Program-made: the position numbers and the translations under genes
Source: Hymenobacter canadensis
GTDB lineage: Bacteria; Bacteroidota; Bacteroidia; Cytophagales; Hymenobacteraceae
DNA: 64,000 nucleotides
NCBI RefSeq assembly: GCF_027359925.1
Contig: NZ_CP114767.1
Coordinates: forward strand, 930,001 to 994,000
Direction of reading: 5' to 3'
The notes under the pieces: generated by a model
What the model was told of the DNA's origin: nothing
What the model saw: only the letters and a program-made list of their open reading frames with translations
Database searches by the model: none
Shown here: positions 33,473 to 42,715 of the stretch, one piece after another
Position numbering within the stretch: position 1 is the first letter of the stretch
Layout: each line of letters begins with the position of its first letter

Positions 33473-34930
33473 CTATTGCCCGCCGAAGCGCTTGCCGAAC
33501 AGGTAGTACACCGGCACGCCCATCGCCACCAGCCCCAGCCCCAGACCCGCGTCGCGGGCCGTGGTGGGCGACACCAGCAGGATGATGCAGAAGGCCGAGG
33601 CCAGCACCACATATAGCAGCGGAATGACGGGGTAGCCCAGCGCCCGGTAGGGGCGCGGCGCATCGGGCCGGGTACGCCGCAAAATGAAAATGCCAATGAT
33701 GGTGATGACGTAGAACAGAATCACCGAGAACATCACGTAGTTGAGCAGCTGCCCGTAGGAACCCGACAAACACAGTCCACAGGCCCAGATGCACTGCGCC
33801 CACAGCGCAACGCCGGGCACGCCGGCCTTGTTGAGGCGGGCCATGCCGGGGAAGAACAGGCCGTCTTTGGCCATGGCGTAGTAGGCGCGGGCTCCGCTCA
33901 GAATGATGCTGTTGTTGGCCCCGAACGTGCTGATCATGATGAGCACGGCCATGAAGCCGGCGCCCACTTTGCCCAGGATGCTGCCCGCCACGGCCGTGCC
34001 CACCCGCTCATCGGCGGCGTACATGATGCCCCGGCTCATGAGGTCGGAGGCGGCGGCGGCCGGGTCGCCGTGCAGGGGCAGCACCAGCAAGTACACTAGG
34101 TTGATGAGCAGGTACAGCGCCGTAACGATGCCGGTGCCGATGGCCATGCTAAGCACAATGGTGCGCTCGGGCCGCACGATTTCGTCGCCGGAGAAGCCGA
34201 TGTTGTTCCAGGCGTCGGAGCTGAACAGCGAGCCGGTCATGGCCAGCCCGATGGCGCCTACCAGGCTCCAAGTGGTGAGGGGCGTACCCTGGCCGGCGGC
34301 GTCGTAGCTCACGGCCTCCCACATATTGTGGAAGTTGAGGCTCACGGCCTGGTCGCTGATGCCCAGGGCCAGCCCGAACAGGATGAGTAGCGCCAGCGCA
34401 ATGAGCTTGGTGCTGCCGAAGATGTTGGAAATCAGCTTGCCGCCGCGCACCCCGCGCGAGTTCACCCAGGTGAGGCCCACCAGCATGACAATGGCCAGCA
34501 GCATTACGGTGGAGAACTTCAGTGGGCCCAGCTCAAACAGTACGTTCTGCTCGCTGAACCACGGCACCAGCACGCCCACAAACCGCGCAAATGCCACCGC
34601 CACGGCCGCAATTACGCCGGTCTGAATCACGAGAAACAGCGACCAGCCATAGAGGAAGGCCACCAGCTTGTTGTAGGCTTCACGCAGATACACGTACTGT
34701 CCGCCTACCTTCGGGAACATGGCCGCCAGCTCGCCGTAGCTCACGGCGCCGGCCAGTGTGATGAAGCCCGTAATCAGCCACACCACCAGCAGCCAGCCCG
34801 CCGAGCCGACCTGCCGCGCAATGCCGGCCGAGACAATAAAAATACCGGAGCCAATCATGCTGCCGGTGACAATCATGATGGCGTCGAACAGCGTAATGGC
34901 CCGCTGAAAATGGCCTTGTTTCTCAGACAT
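33473..34930 (-). CDS. APC-family amino acid permease
   Basis: A 485-residue transporter with twelve predicted membrane segments. The first reads DAIMIVTGSMIGSGIFIVSAGIA, the GSGIF signature of the amino acid-polyamine-organocation superfamily, and GGQYVYLREAYNK follows. It probably imports or exchanges amino acids with a proton or antiport partner; the substrate is unknown. The long helix 6 to 8 region holds FSSDAWNNIGFSGDEIVRPERT, common to the LAT-type branch. Confidence 0.92.
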   Translation of the reverse strand: MSEKQGHFQRAITLFDAIMIVTGSMIGSGIFIVSAGIARQVGSAGWLLVVWLITGFITLAGAVSYGELAAMFPKVGGQYVYLREAYNKLVAFLYGWSLFLVIQTGVIAAVAVAFARFVGVLVPWFSEQNVLFELGPLKFSTVMLLAIVMLVGLTWVNSRGVRGGKLISNIFGSTKLIALALLILFGLALGISDQAVSLNFHNMWEAVSYDAAGQGTPLTTWSLVGAIGLAMTGSLFSSDAWNNIGFSGDEIVRPERTIVLSMAIGTGIVTALYLLINLVYLLVLPLHGDPAAAASDLMSRGIMYAADERVGTAVAGSILGKVGAGFMAVLIMISTFGANNSIILSGARAYYAMAKDGLFFPGMARLNKAGVPGVALWAQCIWACGLCLSGSYGQLLNYVMFSVILFYVITIIGIFILRRTRPDAPRPYRALGYPVIPLLYVVLASAFCIILLVSPTTARDAGLGLGLVAMGVPVYYLFGKRFGGQ

Positions 34931-35089
34931 AAAAAGAGCGAAAACAGGATTTGGGCCGGGAAGATAGAAGGATTCTGAGCACCGAATACAATTCGGGCCG
35001 GTGGCTGTGCCGGAAATCCACTGCCCGGAACCATAAGGGCGGCCGGTGCTGTACTAGCCAGCAGGAAGTGCCCGGTCGGGGAATGTGCT

Positions 35090-35097
35090 TACTTTTG
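35090..35097 (+). promoter_or_regulatory. -7 box TACTTTTG before the FKBP gene
   Basis: An exact TAnnTTTG match 81 bases before ATG 35178. No obvious -33 element. Confidence 0.4.
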
Positions 35098-35177
35098 GTG
35101 GCCGCTCAGCGGGCCCCGCCTGCAACCCCTGGCGCCTGACCGGCCTCTTACTCCTGATCAGACCTTTTCTTTCCCAT

Positions 35178-35744
35178 ATGCTGCCTTCCTTTCTTCGCAC
35201 CGTTTCCTTTGCCCGATATGCCCTTGCCGGCAGCGTACTGCTCTCGTCGGCGGCCCTGCTCACGGCCTGCAACGACTCCGGTATCGACATCGACGCCCTG
35301 AATGCCCAGGCGCTGCTGCGCCAGAAGCAGGTGCGCACCGCTGACTCGCTGGCCATCACCAAGTACATTGCCGACAGCAGCTTCACCACGGCGCGCCGCC
35401 AGCCATCGGGCCTGTACATCATCACTAAGCGACCCGGCACCGGCAACCTGCCCACTGCCGGCCAGCAGGCTTCAGTGGTGTATAAAGGAAGCCTGATCAG
35501 CAACAACCAGGTATTCGACAAGTCGCGCATCGGGGCCGACGGCCAGCCGGTGCCGTTTGTGTACCGCGTGGGCGGCGGCCAGGTAATTACGGGCTGGGAG
35601 CTGGGCATCGCGCAGATGCGCAAAGGCGAAAAGGCCATTCTGCTGATGCCTTCGGAGCTGGCCTACGGCCCAAGCGGGGCCAACGGCGTTATCCCGGCCG
35701 ACGCGCCCCTGCGCTTCGACGTCGAGCTGACCAACATCCAATAA
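35178..35744 (+). CDS. FKBP-type peptidyl-prolyl isomerase lipoprotein
   Basis: A 188-residue lipoprotein from ATG 35178; lipobox LLTAC. The FKBP domain covers about residues 75-187: SGLYIITKRPGTGN, VVYKGSLISNNQVFDKSR, VPFVYRVGGGQVITGWELGIAQMRKGEKAILLMPSELAYG and ADAPLRFDVEL. These elements form the isomerase active site. It helps fold exported proteins. A terminator-like hairpin follows. The lipoprotein at 35871-36398 lies on the opposite strand. Confidence 0.92.
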   Translation: MLPSFLRTVSFARYALAGSVLLSSAALLTACNDSGIDIDALNAQALLRQKQVRTADSLAITKYIADSSFTTARRQPSGLYIITKRPGTGNLPTAGQQASVVYKGSLISNNQVFDKSRIGADGQPVPFVYRVGGGQVITGWELGIAQMRKGEKAILLMPSELAYGPSGANGVIPADAPLRFDVELTNIQ

Positions 35745-35758
35745 GTATTGAAGTCTAG

Positions 35759-35810
35759 CCAAACGGGGCGGCTGCTGGAATTTTCGGTGGCCGCCCCGTT
35801 TGGTTTTGGG
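35759..35810 (+). terminator. Hairpin after the FKBP gene
   Basis: A perfect 14-bp stem (35759-35772 with 35790-35803) is followed by GGTTTTGG. The T-run is short and interrupted. Confidence 0.65.
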
Positions 35811-35870
35811 GGGGCAGGATATATGCGCCGTGGGAACGGGCAAAGGCTTCCTGAGAGCCTTTATAGAGCC

Positions 35871-36398
35871 CTAAAACTCGCTGCGGTCGTACCAGCTGCG
35901 CATGCGCCACGGGTCGCCTTTCTGGCGGCGCACCAGCACCAGCCGCGCCGAGCCGGCCCCGCTGAACTGCTGGTTGTCACGCTGCTCGATGCTGAGCTGG
36001 AAGGCCCGCTCCACGTACACGAGCGTGTCGGAAAACAGCGTGTCGGTGGTGGGCAGGTACTGGGTCCACTGCAGGTTGGCGGTGCGCGAGGCCCGGAACA
36101 GGCGGTAGGTGGTGGCAATTTCCACGTCGCGGTTCCAGGTGCGGTCCACGTTGGCCGCGAAGTCGCGGTACGTGAACGTGAAGCGCCGGTCGAGCAGCTG
36201 GCCGTAGAGCGTGGAGTCGCGCAGCTGGTAGGCGCTGCGGAACCGCTCGAAAAAGCCGCGCACCGTCACGGGGTTGCCCAACAGCTGGTTGGGGTCGGTG
36301 GGCTGGTCGTCGAGGCCGGGGGCGAAAGGGTTGCAGCCCGCGGCCCCCACGGCGCAGAGGGTAACTGAGTAGCGGAGTAGCTGAGTGAGTCGGGGCAT
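35871..36398 (-). CDS. Lipoprotein, NTF2-like, paralogue 1 of a tandem pair
   Basis: A 175-residue lipoprotein; lipobox GAAGCN. The mature part starts with FFERFRSAYQLRDSTLYGQLLDRRFTFTYRDF, the helix-strand pattern of NTF2-like or SnoaL proteins, and ends LVLVRRQKGDPWRMRSWYDRSEF. It is paralogous to the next gene. Its first codons lie in the left arm of the ACTCAGCTACTC repeat, which therefore encodes part of the signal peptide (LTQLLRYSV). No catalytic role is visible. Confidence 0.75.
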   Translation of the reverse strand: MPRLTQLLRYSVTLCAVGAAGCNPFAPGLDDQPTDPNQLLGNPVTVRGFFERFRSAYQLRDSTLYGQLLDRRFTFTYRDFAANVDRTWNRDVEIATTYRLFRASRTANLQWTQYLPTTDTLFSDTLVYVERAFQLSIEQRDNQQFSGAGSARLVLVRRQKGDPWRMRSWYDRSEF

Positions 36399-36473
36399 AG
36401 GCGGATACGCGGCAGTGACAGGTAAAATAAATTACTCAGCTACTCAGCTACTCAACTGCTCAGCTACTCTTCA
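36361..36473. repeat. Inverted arms of GAGTAGCTGAGT words running into a coding start
   Basis: The left arm (36361-36391) repeats GAGTAGCTGAGT inside the start of the 35871-36398 gene. The right arm (about 36432-36473) repeats ACTCAGCTACTC. The 72-base gap between the two paralogous lipoproteins is otherwise free. Confidence 0.7.
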
Positions 36474-37079
36474 GTTGCGGATGAAATACTTCTTCAGATC
36501 GGTCCAGCTCAGGGCGCTGGATGTACGCTGGTCGCGCCAGCTGGCTATCTTCCACTCATTATTACGACGCCGCACCAGCAGTCGGATGTTGCCTTCCAGC
36601 ATAGTGGAGCGAAACGCCGTGTCCGACTGCACAATTTTCAACTGGTAGAGGGCCGAAACCTCGGCGGAGTCGGCGGTGAAAAACTGGTCGCGGCGGCCGC
36701 TGAACGTGAGTTGGTTCTGGGTGGTGACGGCGGAGCGGCGGCGCAGGCCGTTGAGGTAGTCACGCTCCTCGTTCACGCTCCAGTTGGTAAACAGCGTGGT
36801 GGCGGTGCCGGCCGCCGTGGGGTCGGGCAGGAAGCGGTACTGCGGCCCCGCAAACGTGCGCTCGTAGTTCACCACGTTCAGGGTCTGCACGGCCGTCGTG
36901 AAATTGGCCAGCAAGATATCAATCTGGGTGGGCGGCAGCCAGTCGCTGGCCGCGCCCGCCGGCTCGGGCTCGCGCAGCTGAAAGCAGGACGCCAACAGCA
37001 CCAGCGGCACCACCGCCACGCCTGCTTTCAGCCGCGCTGCTGCGCTCTGAAACCCGAAAAATCTGCCGCGAAAAGTCAT
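36471..37079 (-). CDS. Lipoprotein, NTF2-like, paralogue 2 of a tandem pair
   Basis: A 202-residue lipoprotein; the N-terminal charged segment is followed by VAVVPLVLLASCF, giving the lipobox LASC. The mature part shares the plan of the preceding protein: IDILLANFTTAVQTLNVVNYERTF, then LKIVQSDTAFRST and a final WKIASWRDQRTS. The gene lies 72 bases from its paralogue and could be its co-transcribed upstream partner. The fold is inferred and no active site is visible. Confidence 0.75.
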   Translation of the reverse strand: MTFRGRFFGFQSAAARLKAGVAVVPLVLLASCFQLREPEPAGAASDWLPPTQIDILLANFTTAVQTLNVVNYERTFAGPQYRFLPDPTAAGTATTLFTNWSVNEERDYLNGLRRRSAVTTQNQLTFSGRRDQFFTADSAEVSALYQLKIVQSDTAFRSTMLEGNIRLLVRRRNNEWKIASWRDQRTSSALSWTDLKKYFIRN

Positions 37080-37262
37080 GCGCTGAAGATAAGTAGATTT
37101 CGGCGGTGGGCGGCGAACCTGAACCGCTGCCGGCCGCGCAGCCCGGCAAATTCTATCGCACCACAGATGAGCACGTAGCGTGGAAGCAGCCCCGGCATAG
37201 CAGCCACCGGCCGGCCTGAGCCGTATGACGGGCAGTAAATCGGTTGGCTACGGTTGAATAGC

Positions 37263-37270
37263 TATTTTTG
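37263..37270 (+). promoter_or_regulatory. -7 box TATTTTTG before the 914-residue protein gene
   Basis: An exact TAnnTTTG match 21 bases before ATG 37292. A GTTGG near 37243 could contribute to a -33 element, but spacing is short. Confidence 0.45.
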
Positions 37271-37291
37271 CCGTCCGCTCCCGGTGTCCCA

Positions 37292-40036
37292 ATGTCGAAA
37301 AAGCTGCTCGTATTCCTTACCGGTCTGTTTCTGCTGGCGGCGCTGGCGTCGTACGTGTACTACCGGCGCACGGTAGCGGCCGTACCCGTCGACCCCTGGG
37401 CGCTGGTGCCCGACGACGCCGTGCTGGTGACGGCCACCCGCGACCAGCCCACGCTGGTGCGCCACCTCAAGGAAACGCAGATCTGGGACAACCTCACCAC
37501 CGTCAGCTACTTCCAGAGCCTCGAAAACACCGTGGCGATGATCGACAGCCTCACCGGCGGCCGCAACGTGGTGCTGCGCTTTCTGGGCCGCAAAAACGTG
37601 CTGACGTCGGTGCACGTCACCGGGCCTGGCCGCTTCGATGTGTTGCTGCAGGTGCCGGTGGGTAGCGTGCGCGAGTACCGGCAGGTGCGCAGCCTGGTAG
37701 ACGCCTTGGCCCGCGACCCGCAGTTTCGGGTGCGCACCCGCGACTATGAGGGCACGCTGCTCACTGAAATCAGCGAGCCCGGCACCGGGCGCGGCCTCAC
37801 GTTCATTAACCACCGCAACCACTTGGTATTCAGCCCCAGTTCGCTGCTGGTGGAAGCCGTGGTACGCCGCCTGGCCAGCCCTAAGCAACCTACCGTGGCC
37901 GCCGATTTTCAGGGCACCGACTTCTTCCGGCTGCGCGACGTGGATGCCACGTTGCTGGTGAACTACCGGCGCCTGCCGCAGCTGCTGGGCGTGTTTTTTC
38001 GGTCTGATGTGGTGCTGGGGATTGGGGCTGTAACCAACCTAGCCCGCAACGGCCAGCTGGAAATGAAGCTGGCCGGCAACAAAGTGGTGCTCAATGGCTT
38101 CGTAAACCCTGAAACTACGGCCGGCAGCCTGCATGAGCGGCTGCGCGGCCAGCCCGCCCAGCGCCTGCGCATGGCCGAAGTGCTGAGTTTGCGCACGGCT
38201 CTGCTGGTGCATCTGGGCCTGGGCCCGGCCGGCATCCTGCGCGGCGCCCGGCCCGCCACCCCGCGCCCCGATACGCTCAACCCAGCCGTGCTGCCGCTGC
38301 TCGACAGCCTCACGGCGGGCCTGAGCCAAGAAGTGGCCCTAGCCTATTTGGCCCCGCCCACGGCCCGGGTGAAGCCCGGTCGCTTGGCCCTGATGTGGTG
38401 CGCCCGCCCTGCGCAACAGGCGCTGCTGCTGGGCCAGTTGCGCCGGGTGGTGGGCGCCAGCCCGTCGTTTGAGCGGGTGGGGCCTTACCAGATTCACCAG
38501 ACTGGTGTGCCCGAGCTGCCGGCCCGTTTGGTGGGGCCATTGTTTGCCGGTTTCCGCGCGCCGGTGGTGGCCGTGGTGGGCAGCTACTTGGTGTTCGGCG
38601 ATGATGCCGCCGCGCTGCGGGCCTGGCTGCAGGATGTGGCCGCCGAAAACGTATGGTCCCGCTCGCCCACGCAGGTAGCGTTCCTGCAGGATACCCAGCC
38701 GCTGGCCCGCCTGAGCGTGGTGCTGGATACCCGCAATGCCTGGAACCTGCTGCTGCGCGGCCTGGTGGAGGAGCGCCGGGCCGGACTGCTGCGCAATGAG
38801 TCGTTGTTTAAGCGGTTTCCGCAGGTGGCGTTGCAGCTGGTGCCTGCCGCCAACGAGCAGGAGGACGGTGCCCAGTATTTCAGCCAGTTGCTGCTGCGCC
38901 ATCCGCTGGTGGGTCCGGCCGTGGCGCGGCCGCAGGGCAGTACTGGCACGGGCAGCGTGCTGGCCTTCAAGACGCCGCTGGCCGGGGCTCCGCTGCTGGT
39001 GCCAGTGGCCGGGGCCGCCCGGCCCGGGGTGCTGGTGCAGGATGCCAGCCAAGTGCTGCACTACGTAACGCCCGAAAACGTGGTAGCCTGGTCCGACTCG
39101 CTGCCGGGGCCGCTGGTGGGGCGGCTGCAGCGCCGTACGGTGGCGGGCCGCGCCGGCTACCTGCTGGCCACGGCCGGCCAGCTGCATTTCCTGGACCAGC
39201 AGGGGCGCCCGGCGCCGCAGTTTCCGCTCAACCTGCCCGATTCGGTGCGGGCCACGGGCCTGAGTGTGTCGCCGGAAGGGGCGGGGGCGGCGCCGCGTTT
39301 GCTGGTGGCCGGGGGCGGCGGCAACCTGTTTCTGTACGATACCAACGGCAACGCCTACCCCAACTGGCAGCCCAAACGGCTGGACTTCAACCTGGCGGCC
39401 CAGCCCCTGTACCTGGTGGTAGGCGGGCGCGATGTGCTGGTGGTGCTGCTGGAAAACGGCTACGTCTACGCCTTCGATCAGCAGGGCGCGGCCTACCCGG
39501 GTTTCCCCATCAGCATGGGGGCACGGCTGCAGAGCGAGGCGCTGGTGGAAACGGCCGGCCCTACGCTCAGCCGCACCCGCCTGGCGGTGGTTAACCAGCA
39601 CGGCGAGCAGGTGACGTTTACGCTGGCCGGCGACATCGTGAGCCGCCGCCGCGTAGCCACCTGGAGCCGCACCTCGGTTTTCCGCCTCATCCCCGACCAG
39701 CAGCGCCGCTCCTACGTGGTGGCCCGCGAGGAAGGCGGGCAGCTGGACCTGTTTGAGGCCACCGGGCGGCGCCTGCTGGGCCAGCGTTTTCTTACGTCGG
39801 GCACCAAGCCGGTGCAGTTCTTCGATTTCGGTAGTGGCCGCCGCGTGTATGCCATTACGGAGCTTGGCCCCGGCAAGGCCTACCTCTACGACAGCCAGGG
39901 CCGGCTGCTGGGCGGGCAGCCCTTCGAGAGCAGTGCCCCGGAAATCGGGCTGGAATATGAGGCGGCCACCAAAATCTACCACCTCTACCGCACGGCCGGG
40001 CCGGAGCTGCGCCGCATGGGGCTGGAGTTGAAATAG
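37292..40036 (+). CDS. 914-residue membrane-anchored protein with C-terminal propeller-like repeats
   Basis: A large protein from ATG 37292; the frame opens earlier at a TTG-like codon (37268). It has one N-terminal membrane anchor (LLVFLTGLFLLAALASYVYY), so most of the chain is periplasmic. Residues about 30-560 resemble the secreted DUF3352-type organisation, with paired strand-rich segments (VLVTATRDQPTLVRHL, VFSPSSLLVEAVVRRLA and similar). From about residue 600 there are repeated beta-strand units: QFPLNLPDSVRATG, NLFLYDTNGNAYPNWQ, VYAFDQQGAAYPGFPIS and AYLYDSQGRLLGG, the look of a beta-propeller with WD/VCBS/PQQ-like blades. No catalytic motif is apparent. A scaffold or surface-binding role is an inference. 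Confidence 0.75.
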   Translation: MSKKLLVFLTGLFLLAALASYVYYRRTVAAVPVDPWALVPDDAVLVTATRDQPTLVRHLKETQIWDNLTTVSYFQSLENTVAMIDSLTGGRNVVLRFLGRKNVLTSVHVTGPGRFDVLLQVPVGSVREYRQVRSLVDALARDPQFRVRTRDYEGTLLTEISEPGTGRGLTFINHRNHLVFSPSSLLVEAVVRRLASPKQPTVAADFQGTDFFRLRDVDATLLVNYRRLPQLLGVFFRSDVVLGIGAVTNLARNGQLEMKLAGNKVVLNGFVNPETTAGSLHERLRGQPAQRLRMAEVLSLRTALLVHLGLGPAGILRGARPATPRPDTLNPAVLPLLDSLTAGLSQEVALAYLAPPTARVKPGRLALMWCARPAQQALLLGQLRRVVGASPSFERVGPYQIHQTGVPELPARLVGPLFAGFRAPVVAVVGSYLVFGDDAAALRAWLQDVAAENVWSRSPTQVAFLQDTQPLARLSVVLDTRNAWNLLLRGLVEERRAGLLRNESLFKRFPQVALQLVPAANEQEDGAQYFSQLLLRHPLVGPAVARPQGSTGTGSVLAFKTPLAGAPLLVPVAGAARPGVLVQDASQVLHYVTPENVVAWSDSLPGPLVGRLQRRTVAGRAGYLLATAGQLHFLDQQGRPAPQFPLNLPDSVRATGLSVSPEGAGAAPRLLVAGGGGNLFLYDTNGNAYPNWQPKRLDFNLAAQPLYLVVGGRDVLVVLLENGYVYAFDQQGAAYPGFPISMGARLQSEALVETAGPTLSRTRLAVVNQHGEQVTFTLAGDIVSRRRVATWSRTSVFRLIPDQQRRSYVVAREEGGQLDLFEATGRRLLGQRFLTSGTKPVQFFDFGSGRRVYAITELGPGKAYLYDSQGRLLGGQPFESSAPEIGLEYEAATKIYHLYRTAGPELRRMGLELK

Positions 40037-40156
40037 GCGGAGCGCAGAGTTTTCCGGTGAGAAAGGGGCCGCCGTCGGACCGATAGGCTGGGTAAAACTG
40101 AATATATTGCCTGCTCCGCCGCCCGCTTTTTCGCGCTGGCTTCAACATTTCTGCGC

Positions 40157-41269
40157 TTGAACCCAACCTCTACTACTGCTGCTTCCTGGCCTATCGGGCT
40201 GGTGGTGGGTAAATTCCTGCCGTTTCATACCGGCCACCAGTGGCTGCTGGAGCAGGCCGCCGCCCGCGTGCAGGACCTCTACGTGCTGGTCTACTCCAAC
40301 CCCGATCCGGCCACGATGGATGCCGAAACCCGCGCCGCCTGGATCCGACAGATCTACACGCCGGCCGGGGCCGAGCCGGGCGCGCCGCCGCGCATTGGCT
40401 CTACGGTGCTGCACGTGGTGGCCATGCCAGTCGGCCAGCTGCCCGTGCCCCCCAACGAAGCCGACGACCACTCGCACCGCGAATTTGTGCGCCGCTGGCT
40501 GCGGCAACAGCCCCTGCGGCCCGACGTGGTGTTTGCCTCCGAAGACTACGGGCCGGGCTTCGCGGCCCATATCGGCGCCGAATACGTGGCCGTCGACCCT
40601 CCCCGCACGGTGGTGCCCATCAGCGGCACCCAGATCCGCGCCGACCTGTATGGGCACAATGCCTTCCTGCATCCGGTGGTACAGGCGCATTTTCACTCGC
40701 CGCAGTTTATCCGCAAGATTGTGCTGATGGGCGCCGAAAGCACCGGCAAATCCACGCTCAGCAAGGCGCTGGCCGCGGCGTATGGCACCGTGTGGGTGCA
40801 CGAGTACGGCCGCACGCTGCACGAGGAAAAGAACGGCGCCACCGACTTCGACGACCTGCTTTACATTGCGCACCGCCACCGCGAGCTGGAAGACGAGGCC
40901 GTGCCACACGCCCGCCATTTCCTGTTCGTGGATACCAATGCCGCCACCACGGCGCAGTTTTCCTACTTCTACTACGCCCGCTGCGCGCCCGAGCTGATGG
41001 CCCTGGCCGCCGAGTGCCGGCAGCGCTACTTCCACACCTTCCTCTGCGCCCCCGACATTCCGTACGAAGACGACGGCTGGCGCGACCCGGAAGCCCTGCG
41101 CGACTTCCACCACGGTATGGTAGCTATGCAGTTGGATATGCTGCAAATCCCTTACACGCTACTCACCGGCTCTGTAGAGGAACGCCTGCAGCAGGTATAT
41201 GCCGTGCTCGGCGAGCCGCAAAACGTGCTGGCCTCCGCCCTCACCACCGACCCGCGCAAGTGGGGCTAG
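40157..41269 (+). CDS. nadR: NadR-like bifunctional NMN adenylyltransferase/ribosylnicotinamide kinase
   Basis: A 370-residue enzyme in two domains. Residues 10-190: a nucleotidyltransferase with GKFLPFHTGHQ (His-x-x-His type for ATP) and ISGTQIR, making NAD from nicotinamide mononucleotide. Residues 195-360: a P-loop kinase GAESTGKST with WVHEYGRTLHEE and a lid region, phosphorylating nicotinamide riboside. This is NadR without an N-terminal helix-turn-helix repressor domain, as usual outside enterics. The only plausible start is TTG at 40157, since the next candidate (GTG inside the first strand) would cut the fold. Confidence 0.93.
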   Translation: MNPTSTTAASWPIGLVVGKFLPFHTGHQWLLEQAAARVQDLYVLVYSNPDPATMDAETRAAWIRQIYTPAGAEPGAPPRIGSTVLHVVAMPVGQLPVPPNEADDHSHREFVRRWLRQQPLRPDVVFASEDYGPGFAAHIGAEYVAVDPPRTVVPISGTQIRADLYGHNAFLHPVVQAHFHSPQFIRKIVLMGAESTGKSTLSKALAAAYGTVWVHEYGRTLHEEKNGATDFDDLLYIAHRHRELEDEAVPHARHFLFVDTNAATTAQFSYFYYARCAPELMALAAECRQRYFHTFLCAPDIPYEDDGWRDPEALRDFHHGMVAMQLDMLQIPYTLLTGSVEERLQQVYAVLGEPQNVLASALTTDPRKWG

Positions 41270-41430
41270 GTGGTGGGTTTGTGGGGTAGTGGGTTGGTGG
41301 ATTTATCGTCATCCTAAGCAAAGCGAAGGACCTTATCACGCGTGAACGATTAATGCCGTAACGGCTCGTGTACGTGTGATGAGGTCCTTCGCAAGCTCAG
41401 GATGACATCACTCCACCAACCCGCCAACCC
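41270..41430. repeat. Nested arms of GGTGGGTTGGTGG words around a GTCATCCTGAGC palindrome
   Basis: The left outer arm (about 41270-41302) is GGTGGTGGGTTTGTGGGGTAGTGGGTTGGTGG-like; the right outer arm (about 41410-41430) is CTCCACCAACCCGCCAACCCC-like. The inner arms (41308-41339 and 41376-41406) pair imperfectly as GTCATCCT(A/G)AGC...GAAGGACCT(T/C)ATCAC. It is between two convergent genes. Confidence 0.8.
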
Positions 41431-41436
41431 CAAAAA

Positions 41437-42642
41437 TCACTTGTTCGTCAGCCAGCCTTTGCGGTAGAAATACACCAACTGGAACGCCACAATAGTAACC
41501 AGTACCCCAATCAATATTGGGTAGCCCCAGGGGCTGTACAGCTCGGGCATGTTGAGGCGGTTAACGCCGCCGTTGGGGTTTTCGCGCTGGAAATTCATGC
41601 CGTAGAGCCCCACCACGAAGCTCAGCGGGATGAAGATGGAACTGATGATGGTCAGCACCTTCATCACCTCATTCATGCGGTTGCTCTGGTTGCTCATGAA
41701 CAGCTCCACCAGGCTGGTCACCGATTCGCGGTAGCTCTCGGCCAGGTCCAGGGCCTGGATAGCGTGGTCGTAGCAGTCGCGGAAATAGACCTTCATTTCC
41801 TCGGGCACTATCTCGTCGGGCATGCGCAGGATTTCGGCTACTTTCTCGCGCTCCGGGTACACGAAGCGCCGGAACCGGATGATGTCCTTCTTCATGCGCA
41901 GGATGCGGCCCAGCACGCGCCGGTCGGGGCGGTCCTGCAGAATCCGGTCTTCCAGCTTCTCAATATAGTCGCCGATGGCGGCCATGGTGGGGTAGTACTG
42001 GTCGAGCACCACGTCGGTGAGGGCGTAGGCCAGGTACAGCGGCGGCTTGCGCTTGATCTGGCTGAAGCCCGACCGGATGCGCTGCCGCACGGTGTCGAGG
42101 CAGTCCACGTAGTCGTCCTGAAACGTGAGCACGTAGTTGGGGCCGGTGAAGATGGAGAGCTGGTCGTCGTCGATTTCCAGCAGCTGCGTGAACTCCGTCA
42201 TGCGCGACACCAGAAACAGGCGGTTGTCGCCGAATACGTCCACTTTGGCCCGCTGGTAGTCGCCCAGCACGTCTTCCATCTGCAGCGGGTGCAGCTCGAA
42301 GTCAGCCATCAGCTGCTGCATCAGCTCCAGGTTGTTGTAGCCGCGCACATCAATCCAGTGGCGCAGTTCGGGGTGGCCCTGGAAGTAGGCCAGCAGCTCC
42401 TGGTAGTCGTCGTATTCGCGCTCTACGCAGGAATTTTCGTCGTAGGAAATCAAAAACAGCCGGGGCGTGAGTGAGCCTTCGCGGATGGTGAGCGTGCCGG
42501 GCCGCTGGCCGACGTCGGCCTCGCGGGCCAGGCGCGTATCGGCGCGGTCGGCCACGGAATGCCGGCGCTCGGGCGTGGGCTCGGTGGAGGCATCGGGGGG
42601 CGGCAGCAGCGGGGCGGCGGCTGTGGGAGAAGCGGGTTCCAT
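41437..42642 (-). CDS. corA: CorA-family divalent cation transporter
   Basis: A 401-residue protein from ATG 42642; the open frame reaches 42951 without homologous residues. The N-terminal cytoplasmic funnel extends to about 340; the two C-terminal helices contain the diagnostic GMN motif (YGMNF) followed by a periplasmic loop and the second helix. It moves Mg2+ (or Co2+/Ni2+) into the cell as a pentamer. The first 50 residues are Pro/Ala/Arg-rich and variable. The gene is divergent from the flippase gene with a 73-base gap. Confidence 0.93.
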   Translation of the reverse strand: MEPASPTAAAPLLPPPDASTEPTPERRHSVADRADTRLAREADVGQRPGTLTIREGSLTPRLFLISYDENSCVEREYDDYQELLAYFQGHPELRHWIDVRGYNNLELMQQLMADFELHPLQMEDVLGDYQRAKVDVFGDNRLFLVSRMTEFTQLLEIDDDQLSIFTGPNYVLTFQDDYVDCLDTVRQRIRSGFSQIKRKPPLYLAYALTDVVLDQYYPTMAAIGDYIEKLEDRILQDRPDRRVLGRILRMKKDIIRFRRFVYPEREKVAEILRMPDEIVPEEMKVYFRDCYDHAIQALDLAESYRESVTSLVELFMSNQSNRMNEVMKVLTIISSIFIPLSFVVGLYGMNFQRENPNGGVNRLNMPELYSPWGYPILIGVLVTIVAFQLVYFYRKGWLTNK

Positions 42643-42701
42643 AGGAGGGAGGCGGATTGAGGCCAATGTACGGCGGAAGGCGGGGAGAAAGTTGGCCGGC
42701 G

Positions 42702-42709
42702 TACTTTTG
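42702..42709 (+). promoter_or_regulatory. -7 box TACTTTTG directly before the flippase gene
   Basis: An exact TAnnTTTG match ending 6 bases before ATG 42716, so the transcript is probably leaderless or nearly so. The -33 element is not evident. Confidence 0.5.
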
Positions 42710-42715
42710 GGCCCC

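Noticed and set aside
38339..39982. A 547-codon frame opposite the 914-residue protein
   Set aside because: His/Arg/Gln-rich shadow translation; the plus-strand frame is longer and has a membrane anchor and repeated blades.
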